From contig NC_081811.1 in NCBI RefSeq assembly GCF_030704535.1, positions 2,491,501 through 2,555,500 on the forward strand: a DNA stretch of 64,000 bases, written 5' to 3'. Shown here piece by piece: positions 45,430 through 57,900 of the stretch. Under the pieces are notes generated by a model that saw only the letters and a program-made list of their open reading frames with translations, had not been told where the DNA came from and searched no databases. The translations under genes were made by a program, and so were the position numbers. The DNA comes from Vitis vinifera (Eukaryota; Streptophyta; Magnoliopsida; Vitales; Vitaceae). Positions within the stretch are counted from its first letter, which is position 1. The number at the start of each line of letters is the position of its first letter.

Positions 45430-47810
45430 ACTGATATTTTAATAACCACTTAAATAGATTACTGAAACAAAAAATGAAGCAAAAGGTTAGCGGTAGTCGA
45501 GTTTAGTAATTGGGCTTCATTCGAAGAAACTATGTTGAGGCAAAAATCAAGAAATCTAGTTAAAAGAGAGGGGTAAAAATACTAAATTCTTCCATAAAAT
45601 GACCTATGCATGGAGAAGAAACGCTTTGTCCAAAGTTAAGAGTGAATAGGAAATGGCCTAGGGTTTTCCAAAATCTCCTATCCAAAGTGGGGGATTGGAG
45701 ACCTAATATTAGCAAGATGACCTTCAAAGCCTTTGGAAGTGAGGTGCTAGAAAATTAGAGGTTCCTTTTTTGGAGGAGGAAGTTTTACCCGCTTTGTCTA
45801 GTTTGTGTGGGGATAAAGCTCCAAGGTTAGATGGTTTCAATGTGGCATTTTGGAAGTTGAGCTAGGACTTGGTAAAATATGAGGTGATGGGTTTCTTAAG
45901 TTCTTTGATAATGGCTCCTTCAAGAAAAGAGTAGATACCTCTTTCTTGGTTTTAGTCCCAAATAAAGGTGGAGCTAAGAACTTGAATGATTTTAGGCCTA
46001 TTAACTTAGTTAGGGGGTTGTATAAGCTCTTGGCCGAAGTCCTAGCTAATAGGCTTAAAAAGGTGACGAGGGAAGTGGTTTTAGTTCACTAGCATGTTTT
46101 CATGAGGGTAGGCAAATTTTGACATGGTTCTCATTCAATGAGGTCCTAGATTCAAGGCTAAAGAGCTCCAATAGTGGGGTTATTTGCATGTTGGACAATG
46201 AAAAGACGTAAGATAATGAAAATTGGGACTTCTTGTTAGTGGCATTAGATAAAATGGGCTTTAGTCATATGTGGGTAAGATGGATCAACTGCCACATATC
46301 TATGATGAAATTCCTTGTTTCAATCAACAAGGTCCCGATCGATTTTTTCCAAAGCTCTAGGATTGAAGTAAGGAGACCCTTTTCCCCCTACATTTCCATT
46401 TTGGTAATGGAGGCACTTAGTTGGATTTTGAGGAGGGCTAGAGAGGGTGGCTTCATTTCAGGCTTCAAAGTAGGAAGAAAATGGAAGTGTTCCATTTGTT
46501 GTTTGCTAATGATACCCTAATTTTCTGATTAAAAAAAATGATACCCTAATTTTCTATGATGCTAGTAAAAAGCATTTGTAGCATCTGGTTTGAAGCAATA
46601 TCCAACTTGAAAATAACCATGAAGAAAATTGTATTAACATTAGTAGGGAAAGTTGCATATGTGGAGAGACTAGCTTTAGTGTTGGGTTGTGGGGTTGATA
46701 ATTTAGCCGCTATATACTTGGGCCTTCCCTTAGGAACTCCTTACAAATCAATGAGGCTATAGGATTTGGTGGAAAAGGAATTTCAGAGAAAGCTTGTCTT
46801 GTGTAAGGGACAATACCTTTCAAAGGGAGGGAGATTTACCTTGATTAAGAGCATGTTGTCAAGCTTACCAATTATTTTCATGTCTCTATTTTTCAGTCTT
46901 AGAAATGTGAGCTTAAAATTGGAGCAGATGCAAAGGGACTTCCTTGGGGTAAGAGAGGGCTTGAGAGAAAGCCTAATTTGGTTAATTGGTTTATTGTTCG
47001 ATTGGACAAGAAGAATGAAGGTCTTGGCATTGGAAGTCTTCATGCTCTTAACAAGGCTTTCCTTGGCAAATGAAGTTGGAAATACATCATTGAGAGGAAG
47101 TCCCTTTGAAAACATGTCATAGAGGAAACATTTGGGGTAGATGAATGGGTATGGTCTTCGAGGGTAGTGAGGGATGGCTATGGGGTGGGGTTGTGGAAGG
47201 TTATTAGAATCAAGTGGGAGGTCTTTGGAAATAGATTTCACTTCATTGGTTAATGGCAAGAAGGTGAAATTCCAGAAAGATAGATTGTGCAAAGAGTGTG
47301 CTCTAGAAGAGTCCTTCCCGGTTTTATGTCCTACAACCATTGCTAAAGACTCTTGGGTAGTAGAGGGGTGGGAATAGGTTTTATGTCAAATGATTTTTTC
47401 TTTGGTTGGATTTGCCTAGGTGATGCACTCGTCTGTAATAGGAACTCTTTGCCATGGTTCCTTTGAGGAAAATGCAGAAGACGGTTTGGAGGACCTTGCC
47501 TTTATGTTTGTTTTGGACTTGAGAAATAGGTCATTCAAAGATGCAGAACAAAAGGATTGAGCAATCAAATCTTCCTTTATGTATCTTTTTGTTTTGGGTT
47601 AGAGTGTACATAAATGATTATTCTATGACTTTAATAGACTTTGTAGATTGATTGAGTTCCAAGATTCAAGAGGGGATGTTTTTTGTTTTTCTTTTTGCTT
47701 GCCTGGTGGTTCTATTTGTGTTGTGTGTACTTTGGTGTGCCATATTTCAAGCATTTGTAATATACTTTCTTGTTTCACCTTTAAAAAAAAGAGAGAAAAA
47801 TTGGTCCAAA
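45430..47810 (+). mobile_element. LINE (L1-type) ORF2, RT to tail, decayed
   Basis: In shifting plus-strand frames: pre-RT linker ('KNTKFFHKMTYAWRR', about 45570), RT fingers ('GDKAPRLDGFNVAFWKL', about 45810), palm ('FRPINLV'-like at about 45990), the catalytic region near 46500 where the expected F-A-D-D reads F-A-N-D, then 'KGQYLSKGGRFTLIKSMLSS' (about 46806) and post-RT and zinc-tail pieces. The 3' end has a short A-run at about 47785. Many stops. No endonuclease part in front. Confidence 0.8.
46508..46555 (+). mobile_element. Micro-insertion in LINE: A-tail scrap with 19-bp duplication
   Basis: Bases 46508-46526 and 46537-46555 are identical 19-mers ('aatgataccctaattttct') separated by 'gattaaaaaa'. 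It looks like another target-primed insertion that copied only the end of a LINE tail. Confidence 0.6.
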
Positions 47811-48962
47811 GTAAATGAATATATTCTGGATTGCATGAATTGGGTTGTTTGTTGAATAAGTTACTTGTATTGATCCAAGCTTAATAAGTGAGTCTGGATT
47901 ATGTTGTTCAAGTAAAACCCGCTTAATATTCAGGTAGAGGTTGTGTAGTTATTGCCGGGATCCCCTCTGAGTAAACCCACTTAATTCTAGGTGTATAGCC
48001 ATTGTATGAGTAAAATCTACTCAATTTCCAGATGTTGGCGATGGAAGTATCGAAGTGATTGTTTTAATATTTCCCTTTCATGAGAAGGGTTGGAATGCTG
48101 AAGGTCCAGACTAACTTCTCTAATGGACTGCATGACTTAGAATTTGTTTGATAGTGATTATAGAAAGTGTTTTTAATTTATGCAATACTCAAATTTTTTT
48201 TAAATTAAAGTAGTTGTTTTCAAATGTAAAGTGTTAAAAATACTTGTTAGAATCACTACCATATAAGCTCTTAAAACCATGCACCCAAATTTCTTCACAG
48301 ATCTGTGAGTTCATCTTGGAAACCATACAGTTCATACTTTTTGCGAAGGACGTGTGTCCAATTTCAGTTACATGGGAGTATTAACTATTTAATTCAGTGA
48401 CTAGCTCCAAATGCACGACAGGCTGTACCTTAATGCTAACTATCCTTGGAGGACCGACCATATGTCTACTCTCAACCTGACCTTTTGTGGTCTTTTGACT
48501 CGAGGGCTTGCACCTCCTTAAGACCACCCACTCACTTTCTGGAAGGCGGACTCTGTAAGGTCCTGGGTAATTCACTGCCCATGTGAGGTTTAACAGGGTT
48601 CATGCAAAGAAGACAAGTAGATGGATGGCAAATGGACACTGAGCAGATAATATACACCTGAAAGTCGACTACAATTACAGACGTTCTCTTTCAAATTCAA
48701 CAGGATACAAGCTCTACCACTACACCTGAAACTTTCCTAATGTTATATATTTTCACAAATTTAAGGAAACATATCAGCTCCCCCAGTAGGAAACCTTTTC
48801 CTCAATTTATGTGCCATATACATGGTGTGACATCAAGTAGGTTCATAGAGATGCCATGAGCCCAGCATCTGTGGCTGTTCGCGCTTTTTCTGTATAAAGG
48901 ATGAGGGTGGGCTTCAGCTCTGTAGAACTACTAGATCATATGCAGATTAAAACTGAACAGCA
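47811..48962. other. Intergenic region and probable SCC3 3'UTR
   Basis: Contains related 'gagtaaaac(c)c(a)cttaat' words at about 47900-48020 and, on the minus strand, a 64-codon open frame at 48381-48575 whose translation matches nothing I know. The part nearest 48963 is expected to be the SCC3 3'UTR. No gene supported. Confidence 0.45.
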
Positions 48963-51900
48963 CTAGCTGGAGGCCCCTGCAAAAATGAAAACTAGATAGT
49001 AATCTTGGCAGAATTATATTTATAAAGAAAATCATAACATGGGATGAGCAGAAGAGCAAAACAAAAGCTTGCCCTTAATGTGGTATCCTGAAAAATTTGC
49101 TAACTTGCAGTATACATCAGTCATTTTCCATCTACAACTAAAATAATAAAATTGATTTTAAACTCTGAATTCAAAGGATTTGTAGCACGGGGTAGTATTA
49201 AGTTTTCTGACAAAAAGCAATCACCCTTGCTCAATCAGTCCTAAACTACCAAATCAGTATAGAATGTGTGAATAAATCAAGTTGATTGAGAGCAGTTTTG
49301 AGAGTTCCCAATTGTCAAATCAGGCGAATGACACAACGATGCCAGAAGTTCATGGTGATTGTAAATATCAAATCAGTGAAGCATTAGTGGCTCATCAAAG
49401 GGAACTAATTGAGGAAACCTGACGTCCCAATAATGCCAGAAATTAATGGTCATTGTAAATATCATCTCATGCAATGAATGGTAGTGATATTAGGTATTCA
49501 TCCAAGGAAATTAATTGAAGGAGATATTTCAACAAACGACAATATTTCCCACATTTTCAGGAACACTCGGGGAACACTTGAACAAATGATTAAGCATATT
49601 CCATATATTCAATGGTTTTGGATAATTCAGCAAGGTTTTTCTTCCATTTAGGTGGGTGGAGAGCCTAATAATACATTGGGTGCATTTCCCATTTGGAACC
49701 CACTTCCTTTTTTTCCTTTTCCATCAGAAACAACACACTTTTTTTGGGGGGGATAAGCAGAAACAATAAACCCACTGCGTCAAGAACTTGATTTGATTTA
49801 TGCTCCATAGGACATTTCACAAACAGTATTAGTTGATTTAGTCAATTATGATATATTAGTGATATGACAGTGATTCCCCAAAAGGTCTGTTGTGATGCAC
49901 TTAAGTGTGACCCAGGAAAAGTCTCAGTTATGAATAGAAGCTAATTTTAAACCGCATTTTATCGTTTGACACAAGCACACCGCACATGAACTGGTAGAAT
50001 GGCACCAAATCCTATGTCTTAACCGAAGAAATGATTTTTAAAACAATCCTTGCAGAGAGTAAAGGCAATGTACCTGATGTTCTGGAAGCGGCTATAGCAT
50101 CTGTTGCTCTTCCAGAATCTCCAGGATTTGTCGGGCCTTTGTTTTCCTCTCTTGAAACTCTCAATGACCTCAACTTGGCTGATGATCTAATAGATTGTAT
50201 CAAAGGAGCTTCCTCCTCTTCCTCTTCCCCTTGCCTCTCTTCATCATCTCGAGCATCCTCATCTGATGCACTAATTGAATCTTCTTCACTTGAACTGTGA
50301 TCATCAAAGAGTTTTTTGCCCTGTATATTACGCCGTTTGCGTGGGCGACCTCGGCGTCTTACAGAAGTACCTTCTTTTTCATCTGCAACCGAAACTACAT
50401 CAGCACTGATGTTACAACATAGAGTTCAAATTTAGTTTAGACCTTATAATCTTCTGCATGATAAGAAAGAGGCAAAAAAATTTAATCAAACCATTAGGTT
50501 AATATTGACTAACAATGAAATTAATTAAGGAGTACTGTTTTCACCGTTTCTAGGCATTTCTAATACAAGCTTTTATTTACCTATCAAAAAATAAATAATT
50601 AAGGAATAGCTATGCTAGAATGAGCTGCAGTGAAACAAATTGCAAGTACATGCATCACAAACAACATGGTTAATCACCAAAAGCACACTAGATCCCTAGA
50701 CAAGTCATCTCTTAAGAAAATACTACTCTATTTCCACCACCATCAAATGCAAAGAACATTGCCATAGATGGCTTTCTTAGTTGATATTCTTTTTGTTATC
50801 AACTGGTCATTGTCATCACTGATGTTGATGGATGGTAAACAAACCAAAAAGAGAAGAAAAAGAGGCAAGAGATAAAAATAAGGAAGAGTCCTCCAGGATA
50901 AGTACAAGCAATACCAACATAAGTATAACCAGAAAGTCCTGGAAAAAGAAAACAAGATGGTGCCGCTGATGCCGCCATGATCTTGTAGAAACCAGTTCAT
51001 ACTCTGTTTGCTGATGAAAAAAGCATTTAGTACCCTGCCAAAGAATGCTTCATATACAGAAAAGAAGCATTCTTTATCCTGGAAAGTTTTATGCCAAGAA
51101 TCCCAGGGGAAAGAGCAATCTCCTTTTTGAATATTCCCAGGGTTTGCTGGGAGGAAATCATGAACTTAATGATCCTTTTGTATGCCTTTTCATTATTTTA
51201 GTGCTTGCACTTTGAATGTTGCTGGCTAAAGGCCCATTCTTAGCACATTTTAAGAAGTGATGAAAAAGGGGAAATTGTGCTAGTTTTTGTGGTAGGTGGA
51301 CAACCAAGGTGATGGATGTGATGCTTATTTTGGGGAAAAAAATAGTTAGGAAGCAACTTCTGCCTGCCGGTAAAAATTTTCAGAAGTTGGAGATATTGCA
51401 GACAACCAAGGAAATGGATGTGATCATGCTTGCTAAAAAACTTGTTTTTTAGCAGGCTAAAGCCTCTGACAACAAATTTTCTGCAAGGAAATGCTTTCCA
51501 TGAAACAAATCACATGGAATGATAAGCAAAAGAAAATGAAGGAACAAAACAACATTGAAGAAAGCTCAATGAATCACCTACCATTGACCCAATGGAAATA
51601 CTGGAAAGAAACATAAGAGTAAATTGGTTAGTGGTACCTTGGAATCCATCATTCTTTGAGTACTTCTCACGTAGGCTGTCAATAAACGTGTAATAAGGGC
51701 GCCATCCACTAGGATCTTCGTCTGTATTTACATTCTCCGTTCGTTTTTGAACATCCTTTAGACTACTTGCAAAGCAATTAAATATTAAGGTGTGCCTTCT
51801 TAAAACTATAAATTAGAATGCTTCTAGATGATAAAAACTGAAGAAGAGAAACTCTTACATTTCCAGGACATCAGATGTAGGAAGTCTGGATACAAAATGG

Positions 51901-54900
51901 AGTACAGCAATTTCCAAGAAAGAGAGCTGCTTTGGAGCATCTACAAAAGCATAATCAATACCATCCTTGACAATTCTTAAAATGTCCAATCGATGTTTGT
52001 TTCGAGCAGCACCCATGAATGTTGTAGAAAGCCGAGCAGCCAGATCTTTGCAATCTTTAACAGACTTGCTTGCCAAGGACGTGTCATCACTTCTGGAAAG
52101 CTCCACCAGATGGCGGTGGTAGGCCTGGTCAAACCCAATATAGAATGAAGTTAATATTCATCATAGATAAAAGGAAACCCTACAATGGTCAAAATATTTC
52201 AAGAACAAAACGAAAGTAAGACAATATTTTCCCAGTTCCTGTCCACAAATGGATCTCAAAACATGGAGATGAATGGAATTTGTTCTATCTAGCACAGTTC
52301 CAGATGGTTGCTACAAATCATGTTGACCAGATAGTCATGACTCATTCTAACAAATACAAAGGAACTATGAATCCATAGGTTGTGTTGAATGGGAGTTCAA
52401 AAAATAAAATAAGGGCAGATTACAATCCCCTCCATAAGGTTTTTCGTAATCACACGGACCTCTGCTCTATTTCCAAGTAGTCATGGCTGCGCACAACCAT
52501 GGCAGGACGGCCATGGCTGATGTTATTTCTAATTTCTTTTTCTTTTTTTCCTTTTAATTTTGTATTTTGAGATGGAGATGAAGATGTGCACTGGTCAAAT
52601 CAGGTGGGAATGTTTGAAAAAGAGGAAGAAGATTAGAGCTTTTAGGAAGAAGAGAATTTGACAGTGTGTTTGGCTACAGCTATAATTAATCAGTATGAAA
52701 GTTAGAGATTCATAATATAATTGAAATAGAGGAGGGGTCCATGTGACTTGGCAAATTCTCAGGGGAGGAGAGAGTACTAGCCAAATCAAATAAAGAGCAA
52801 CTTTCAAATAGGCATGCTGTCTTTTGTCTATAAATATTGTTTAGCATTCCAATCAGCATGCAACTGATCATAATTTTAAATCACTAAAGTGCAAGCATGT
52901 GTGAAGGAGCAAGCAGAATAAGCATCTTTCCAAGTGCAGTTCTCCAATCTCAAGAATCTTAAGTCTTACCCTTCTCAATGCTTCTAGAAAGATATTGGGG
53001 ACATCATCATCTTTTTTCTTCAGAACAGCTATCAGATTCTTAACAATCTCTGCTATGCTTGTTCCATGCATCACAAAATGAGAAATGATCTCTGGACCAA
53101 GATACTCCTGCATTAACAATGGCCAGGATATGGAATAATTATCATCCAGTAATTGGAAATTAAAGAAAAAGTAGCTAGTCCATGCATTCACGGTCTTGAC
53201 TATTTTGGCATAGTTACAGGTGAAGTAATCAAATTCATAACAAAGAACTGCGACCCAACAGGTTGCATATGGTCTTCTAAGAGAAAAAAAAAAGATCTCA
53301 GCTAGACTGGATGATCACAACTCCAAAGAAAATACGTTTCTTTTGAGCTATAAAGGGTAATGATCACCAAAATTTACTACATAAGAAAATGCATATTCAC
53401 CTTAGGAACCACATCAGTAGCAACCAACATTGCAGCAGCAATCATGACTGCATCCCTATTTGTCTCCTCGACATACTCTTGATTCACATCATCTTCTTCT
53501 GTCTCGTCTGTTAGATATGCATTAAAAGATGAAATTCAAGGTTAAAAAAGATTGACATCTGAGAGAGGAACATGAATGTTAATCATGTTTAAGTGTCAAT
53601 TAACACAGAATCAGTGGGCCCTGATACAAGCTCCTTGTTGATGTATACTACAGCATGCAAAATAATATATAAAACAGTAAAATCACTGAAAATAGAAATT
53701 AAAGCAGGAAGAATAAGATAATAACTTATTCAACTTATATATTAAGATGATCTAAAAGTTCATCCCGCAAGTGAAGATAAATCACTTTATTGCACAGGAA
53801 TTGGGAATAGAATATCTCACAGCCAGGACTATTCTGGCTATTGCTTTTCATTTTATTGTGATTGCAACTACAAGTCCATATCAGATCCTGCTGATATGTA
53901 CCGCCTAACGCAAATAAGAATGATCAGTAGCTTACTTCACAATATGGATATATTGTGTTCTGAATAGTAACATGGTTCCATTTCATTTGCCTGAAGATAG
54001 AACCAGTACAGTGGCAGATATGCAGGTGCTCGACATACAAGTGCCAATGTGCTCAACTAGAAAGCTCTTAGGTCAAAGTTAACCTAACCAGACAACCACA
54101 ATTACCATTAAGATGGCTTTCTGGTGAACACAACCACCAATAACACCCAAACATATGGAAACTCTTGACAGTGAGCTTTCAAATATGTGATTACTTTTTA
54201 TTTATTAGTGAAATGCCAACATAGCCATTCTAAAGGTCATAAATGAAGAAACAGAAAATTATCAGCGTCCCAGTCTTAAAGATGACCAGTGAATAGAATA
54301 TCACACATTTTAAATAAAGAAATGTAAAAAGAAAGAGTCAAGTCACCTGAAATATTGAGTTGTTGCTCACAAAGTTTCCAGAACTTTTGAAGAACAGATG
54401 AATCTGGACAATACCCTAAACTTTCCAGTTTGGTTGATGAAAATTTTGTCTTTTTGAAAAGACACCAAACTTGTGCAAGTATGATACACACCTAGGGCAT
54501 AGCACAAAACAGAAGAAATTTCAATCACATGCTTTATTAAGACAAGTAAGATGAAGTTGTAGTTCATAAATCAGTGCAAAATGCTTACTCTGCAAGCTGG
54601 CTGATTTGCACGTTTACCCTCCTCTTGAACTTCAGTGTGGGCGTAAAGAAAGTGCTCAAGTTGCTCAAACAAGGTAGTGCGCTTTGATAAAAGAGATGAT
54701 AAAGATTCTTCAGAGACAGTGTCACTATTTATGATAGCATGCAGGCACCAGGCTACGTGCAAAGACATGTTGTGAAGCAGAAAGCTGACAACCTGAGTAA
54801 ATGTGACAGCTACCATAAGCAAAATGCAAGGAGAAACAGAGTAAAAATCAAGAATGTGATTCTTATCATAGCTTTCATTTTCCCACCTCATCATCCATGC

Positions 54901-57900
54901 TTTTGGAACTTTTAAGAATCATGACCATATCTTCATATAAACTTTCAATGGGTACAGATCTCGACAATTGAAGTTCATATAACCTTTTCAAATTTACAAG
55001 AAGGGAGTATTCGTCATCACCATCCTGCAGTCTTAAACATGTTATTTCACATCCTTTATCTTTAGCTAACAAACAAGAAAAAGAGAGGTGCATAAGATAT
55101 ACCGCAACTTCTTTTATTGCAGTTTTAAGCTTAGCAATAAGCTCATCCTCAAGTTCCTTCAGCTTATTTTGGGCAAAATCTTTCAGTTCTCCTTGACATT
55201 CGCTGGAACAAAAGTTAATAGCCTTCACACAAGATCTCAAAGCATCCTTCTCACCATGTTTAAAAAATGCCTCCCTCATGAGCTGAAGAAGGGTCTTGAA
55301 ATTCTGAAAGAGCAATTGTATATGAATTTATTTTGTAACTAGGTTATGAACCGTGATGAAAAACTTTACACAGATGAAATTTGGTAACCCACCTGCTCCT
55401 GTCTCTTCAGGGAGTAAAGCTCAAGGTTCATGTGCAAAATAATTTCAATCAATGATGGTACTTTTGCTTTATCAGCCATGAATTTGCGAAGAAGTTGTGA
55501 ATAATTCTTCATCATGGCGACAGTTATGTCACGTCTGTTGTGTTCAAATATTTCCTGAATTTGAACAGAAACAGAATTCAAAAACTGAATTTTCTTCAGA
55601 TATGGCAGTTGAACAAATATCATATTATCATCAAGATGATTGACAGGTAAAAAAAGAGCAGTCAAAATCTAAAGAAAGAATTTTTCATGCAGAAAAACAC
55701 AAACAAGAATATGTACTAGCTAACCAGCACAAGCAGAATAATCATGAGATCTTGTGCATAAAATAGTGAACATCACTGGGAAAAGCTGCAATCTCCATTA
55801 ATCATTTTTCCAAAAGCAGGTGAATCCAATACTAACACCTAAACACATACAATATAAATTGGACATTTCATTCACTTCAAAAATACTCTAGGCTTTGCCT
55901 ATGCACCATAAGAAGTCATCAGAACTTTAGAGAACAAAATTAGAAAAAATGAGTTACATTAAATTAAAGATCTTCTGTGGTGAACGTGGAAAAAAGAAAG
56001 AATAAACAGAGGAATTCCTCACTTTTTGAGCTTTATTGTAATATTGTTTCCGATTATCAGTAGCAGGAACAATCCTCTCTCCTACAGCCTTTTTAACAGA
56101 TGCACAAAGAAGTCGAATTAGGTTAGTTGCATCCTCATCAGTAAGTTCAATCAATGGATTCTCGTCCAAAAGCATGGAGATAATACACTTCCAATCCTGC
56201 AAGGAAATTATGACACCATATGAGCATGCACCTTACCAAATGTACCCTGTTTCTGATATCTATCTACCTCTCCAGTAAACAGACTCATTTATATATTTAT
56301 TTGTTTTTTTTATTTATCCCATACAGTAAAGAGGTCTGCCATAATGGCACTCATCTCTTCCCCCTCTCTCCACCACTTACAAGTTTCAGTTATGATGAGT
56401 CTTCAACTCCCTCTACCTTTTAAGTACTCAACCTGTTCCACTTATATCTACCTCACTGCAGAAGACCAACTCATAAAGGTGTTCTTGGAAAAACATTTTG
56501 AGTCAACATGAATGAAAATAGGAGCCACAAATATAATACTATATTTAACTATATTTGCAATCCAATTTCTCTTTAAATTAGAAAACCACATTGTCCAGAA
56601 ACTTCTAAGAGTTAAGATTCAACAGGTTTGCAACAAGGGCAGGTTGAGTAGGGTCGATGAAGGCTAGCCCAAGCACAATGTTAGAATGGAATGCCAAAAA
56701 AAAAAGTTCAGAAATTATGATGCAAAGGCTTAAAATTAAACAAACAAGAATTAAGATCCCCAATCTTAATTCAGTAGTATTATGTATTCCTTAAACTATA
56801 AGCATTGGCATATCCAATGTGATATAAGTATGCTCTTATAACTCATATGCATATTATTAGGACAGGCCTCAGTCCAGGCCATGCTTCCCAATACCTCAAA
56901 TCAAGCCTGCTAAACCTTAGGTCAGGCTAGAAAAGTTCTAACCTGTGCCCAGTCCCAAGTTTAAAAAACATCAACCCAAGCTCGCCCAAAGCTTATGGTA
57001 GAGCTTTGCAGGTTCAACTTGCCCAAGTTGCAGCTCTAATATTCAAGAAACAGTAACATACTTTCATAGCATTCATGTACTCCCAAACATCATCAATGAC
57101 ATAGATACTAAGAATTGGATCTGCTGAAAATTCTCTCAGAATTTGCAACATTCGACCAAGATGAACCTCAGAAGAATCTCCATCATCACCTGAAAAGCAA
57201 TCCCATGAGCATGAGTATGTTAGTTCTCAAAATCACAACAGGTTAAATAGAGTTCAAAGAAGGGCAAAACCTTTTGCGTGAGATTGGGAGCTATTAAATT
57301 TTTGAGCAATCAAGTGATCATACACTAGTGCTCCTATGGCATGTCTTATTTCTGTTGAATCGTCAATAAGCAAATCATACAAGGGACCTAAGTCATCATC
57401 AGCTAAAAGTTGATGTCTGCAAGGTACCATGAAAAAATTATTAAGATAATGAAAGAAAAAGCTACGCAAAAAGTTAACAACCAGCAGTTACCTTAGTAGT
57501 TGTTTTACAAGCCCTATGGCACAAACAGCCACAGAAACATCAATATCATCAGCAAGCTCAATCATGCGGTTAGAAAATCTTTCAGTAAAAAGGCCAAGAG
57601 AAGGCACATTATCATCCACGTCATAAAGATTTTGCAATGCAAGGATAGAAGCTTTTCTGACACCAGCACTCTTTAGATGCAATTAGAAGAAAAGGCACAA
57701 GTCAGGTTTGTGCATATGAGCAGTAAGAAAAAAAGGAATTTTATAACGCATTGAGAAGTAATTACTTTGTCATTCAATGTCCATCCAAGGTACTTTAAAT
57801 ATAAATCCTGCAAGAACAGTGATGGATATGATATAATCCATACACCCAGAGACTGTATGCATGACATTCTAATATCCTGATCAATATCACGATATCGATG

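Noticed and set aside
46783..47340. Minus-strand 185-codon frame
   Set aside because: Antisense of the LINE post-RT region on the plus strand; no independent similarity.
48381..48575. Minus-strand 64-codon frame next to SCC3
   Set aside because: No splice signal joining it to SCC3 in a conserved way and no family recognised; probably 3' flank.
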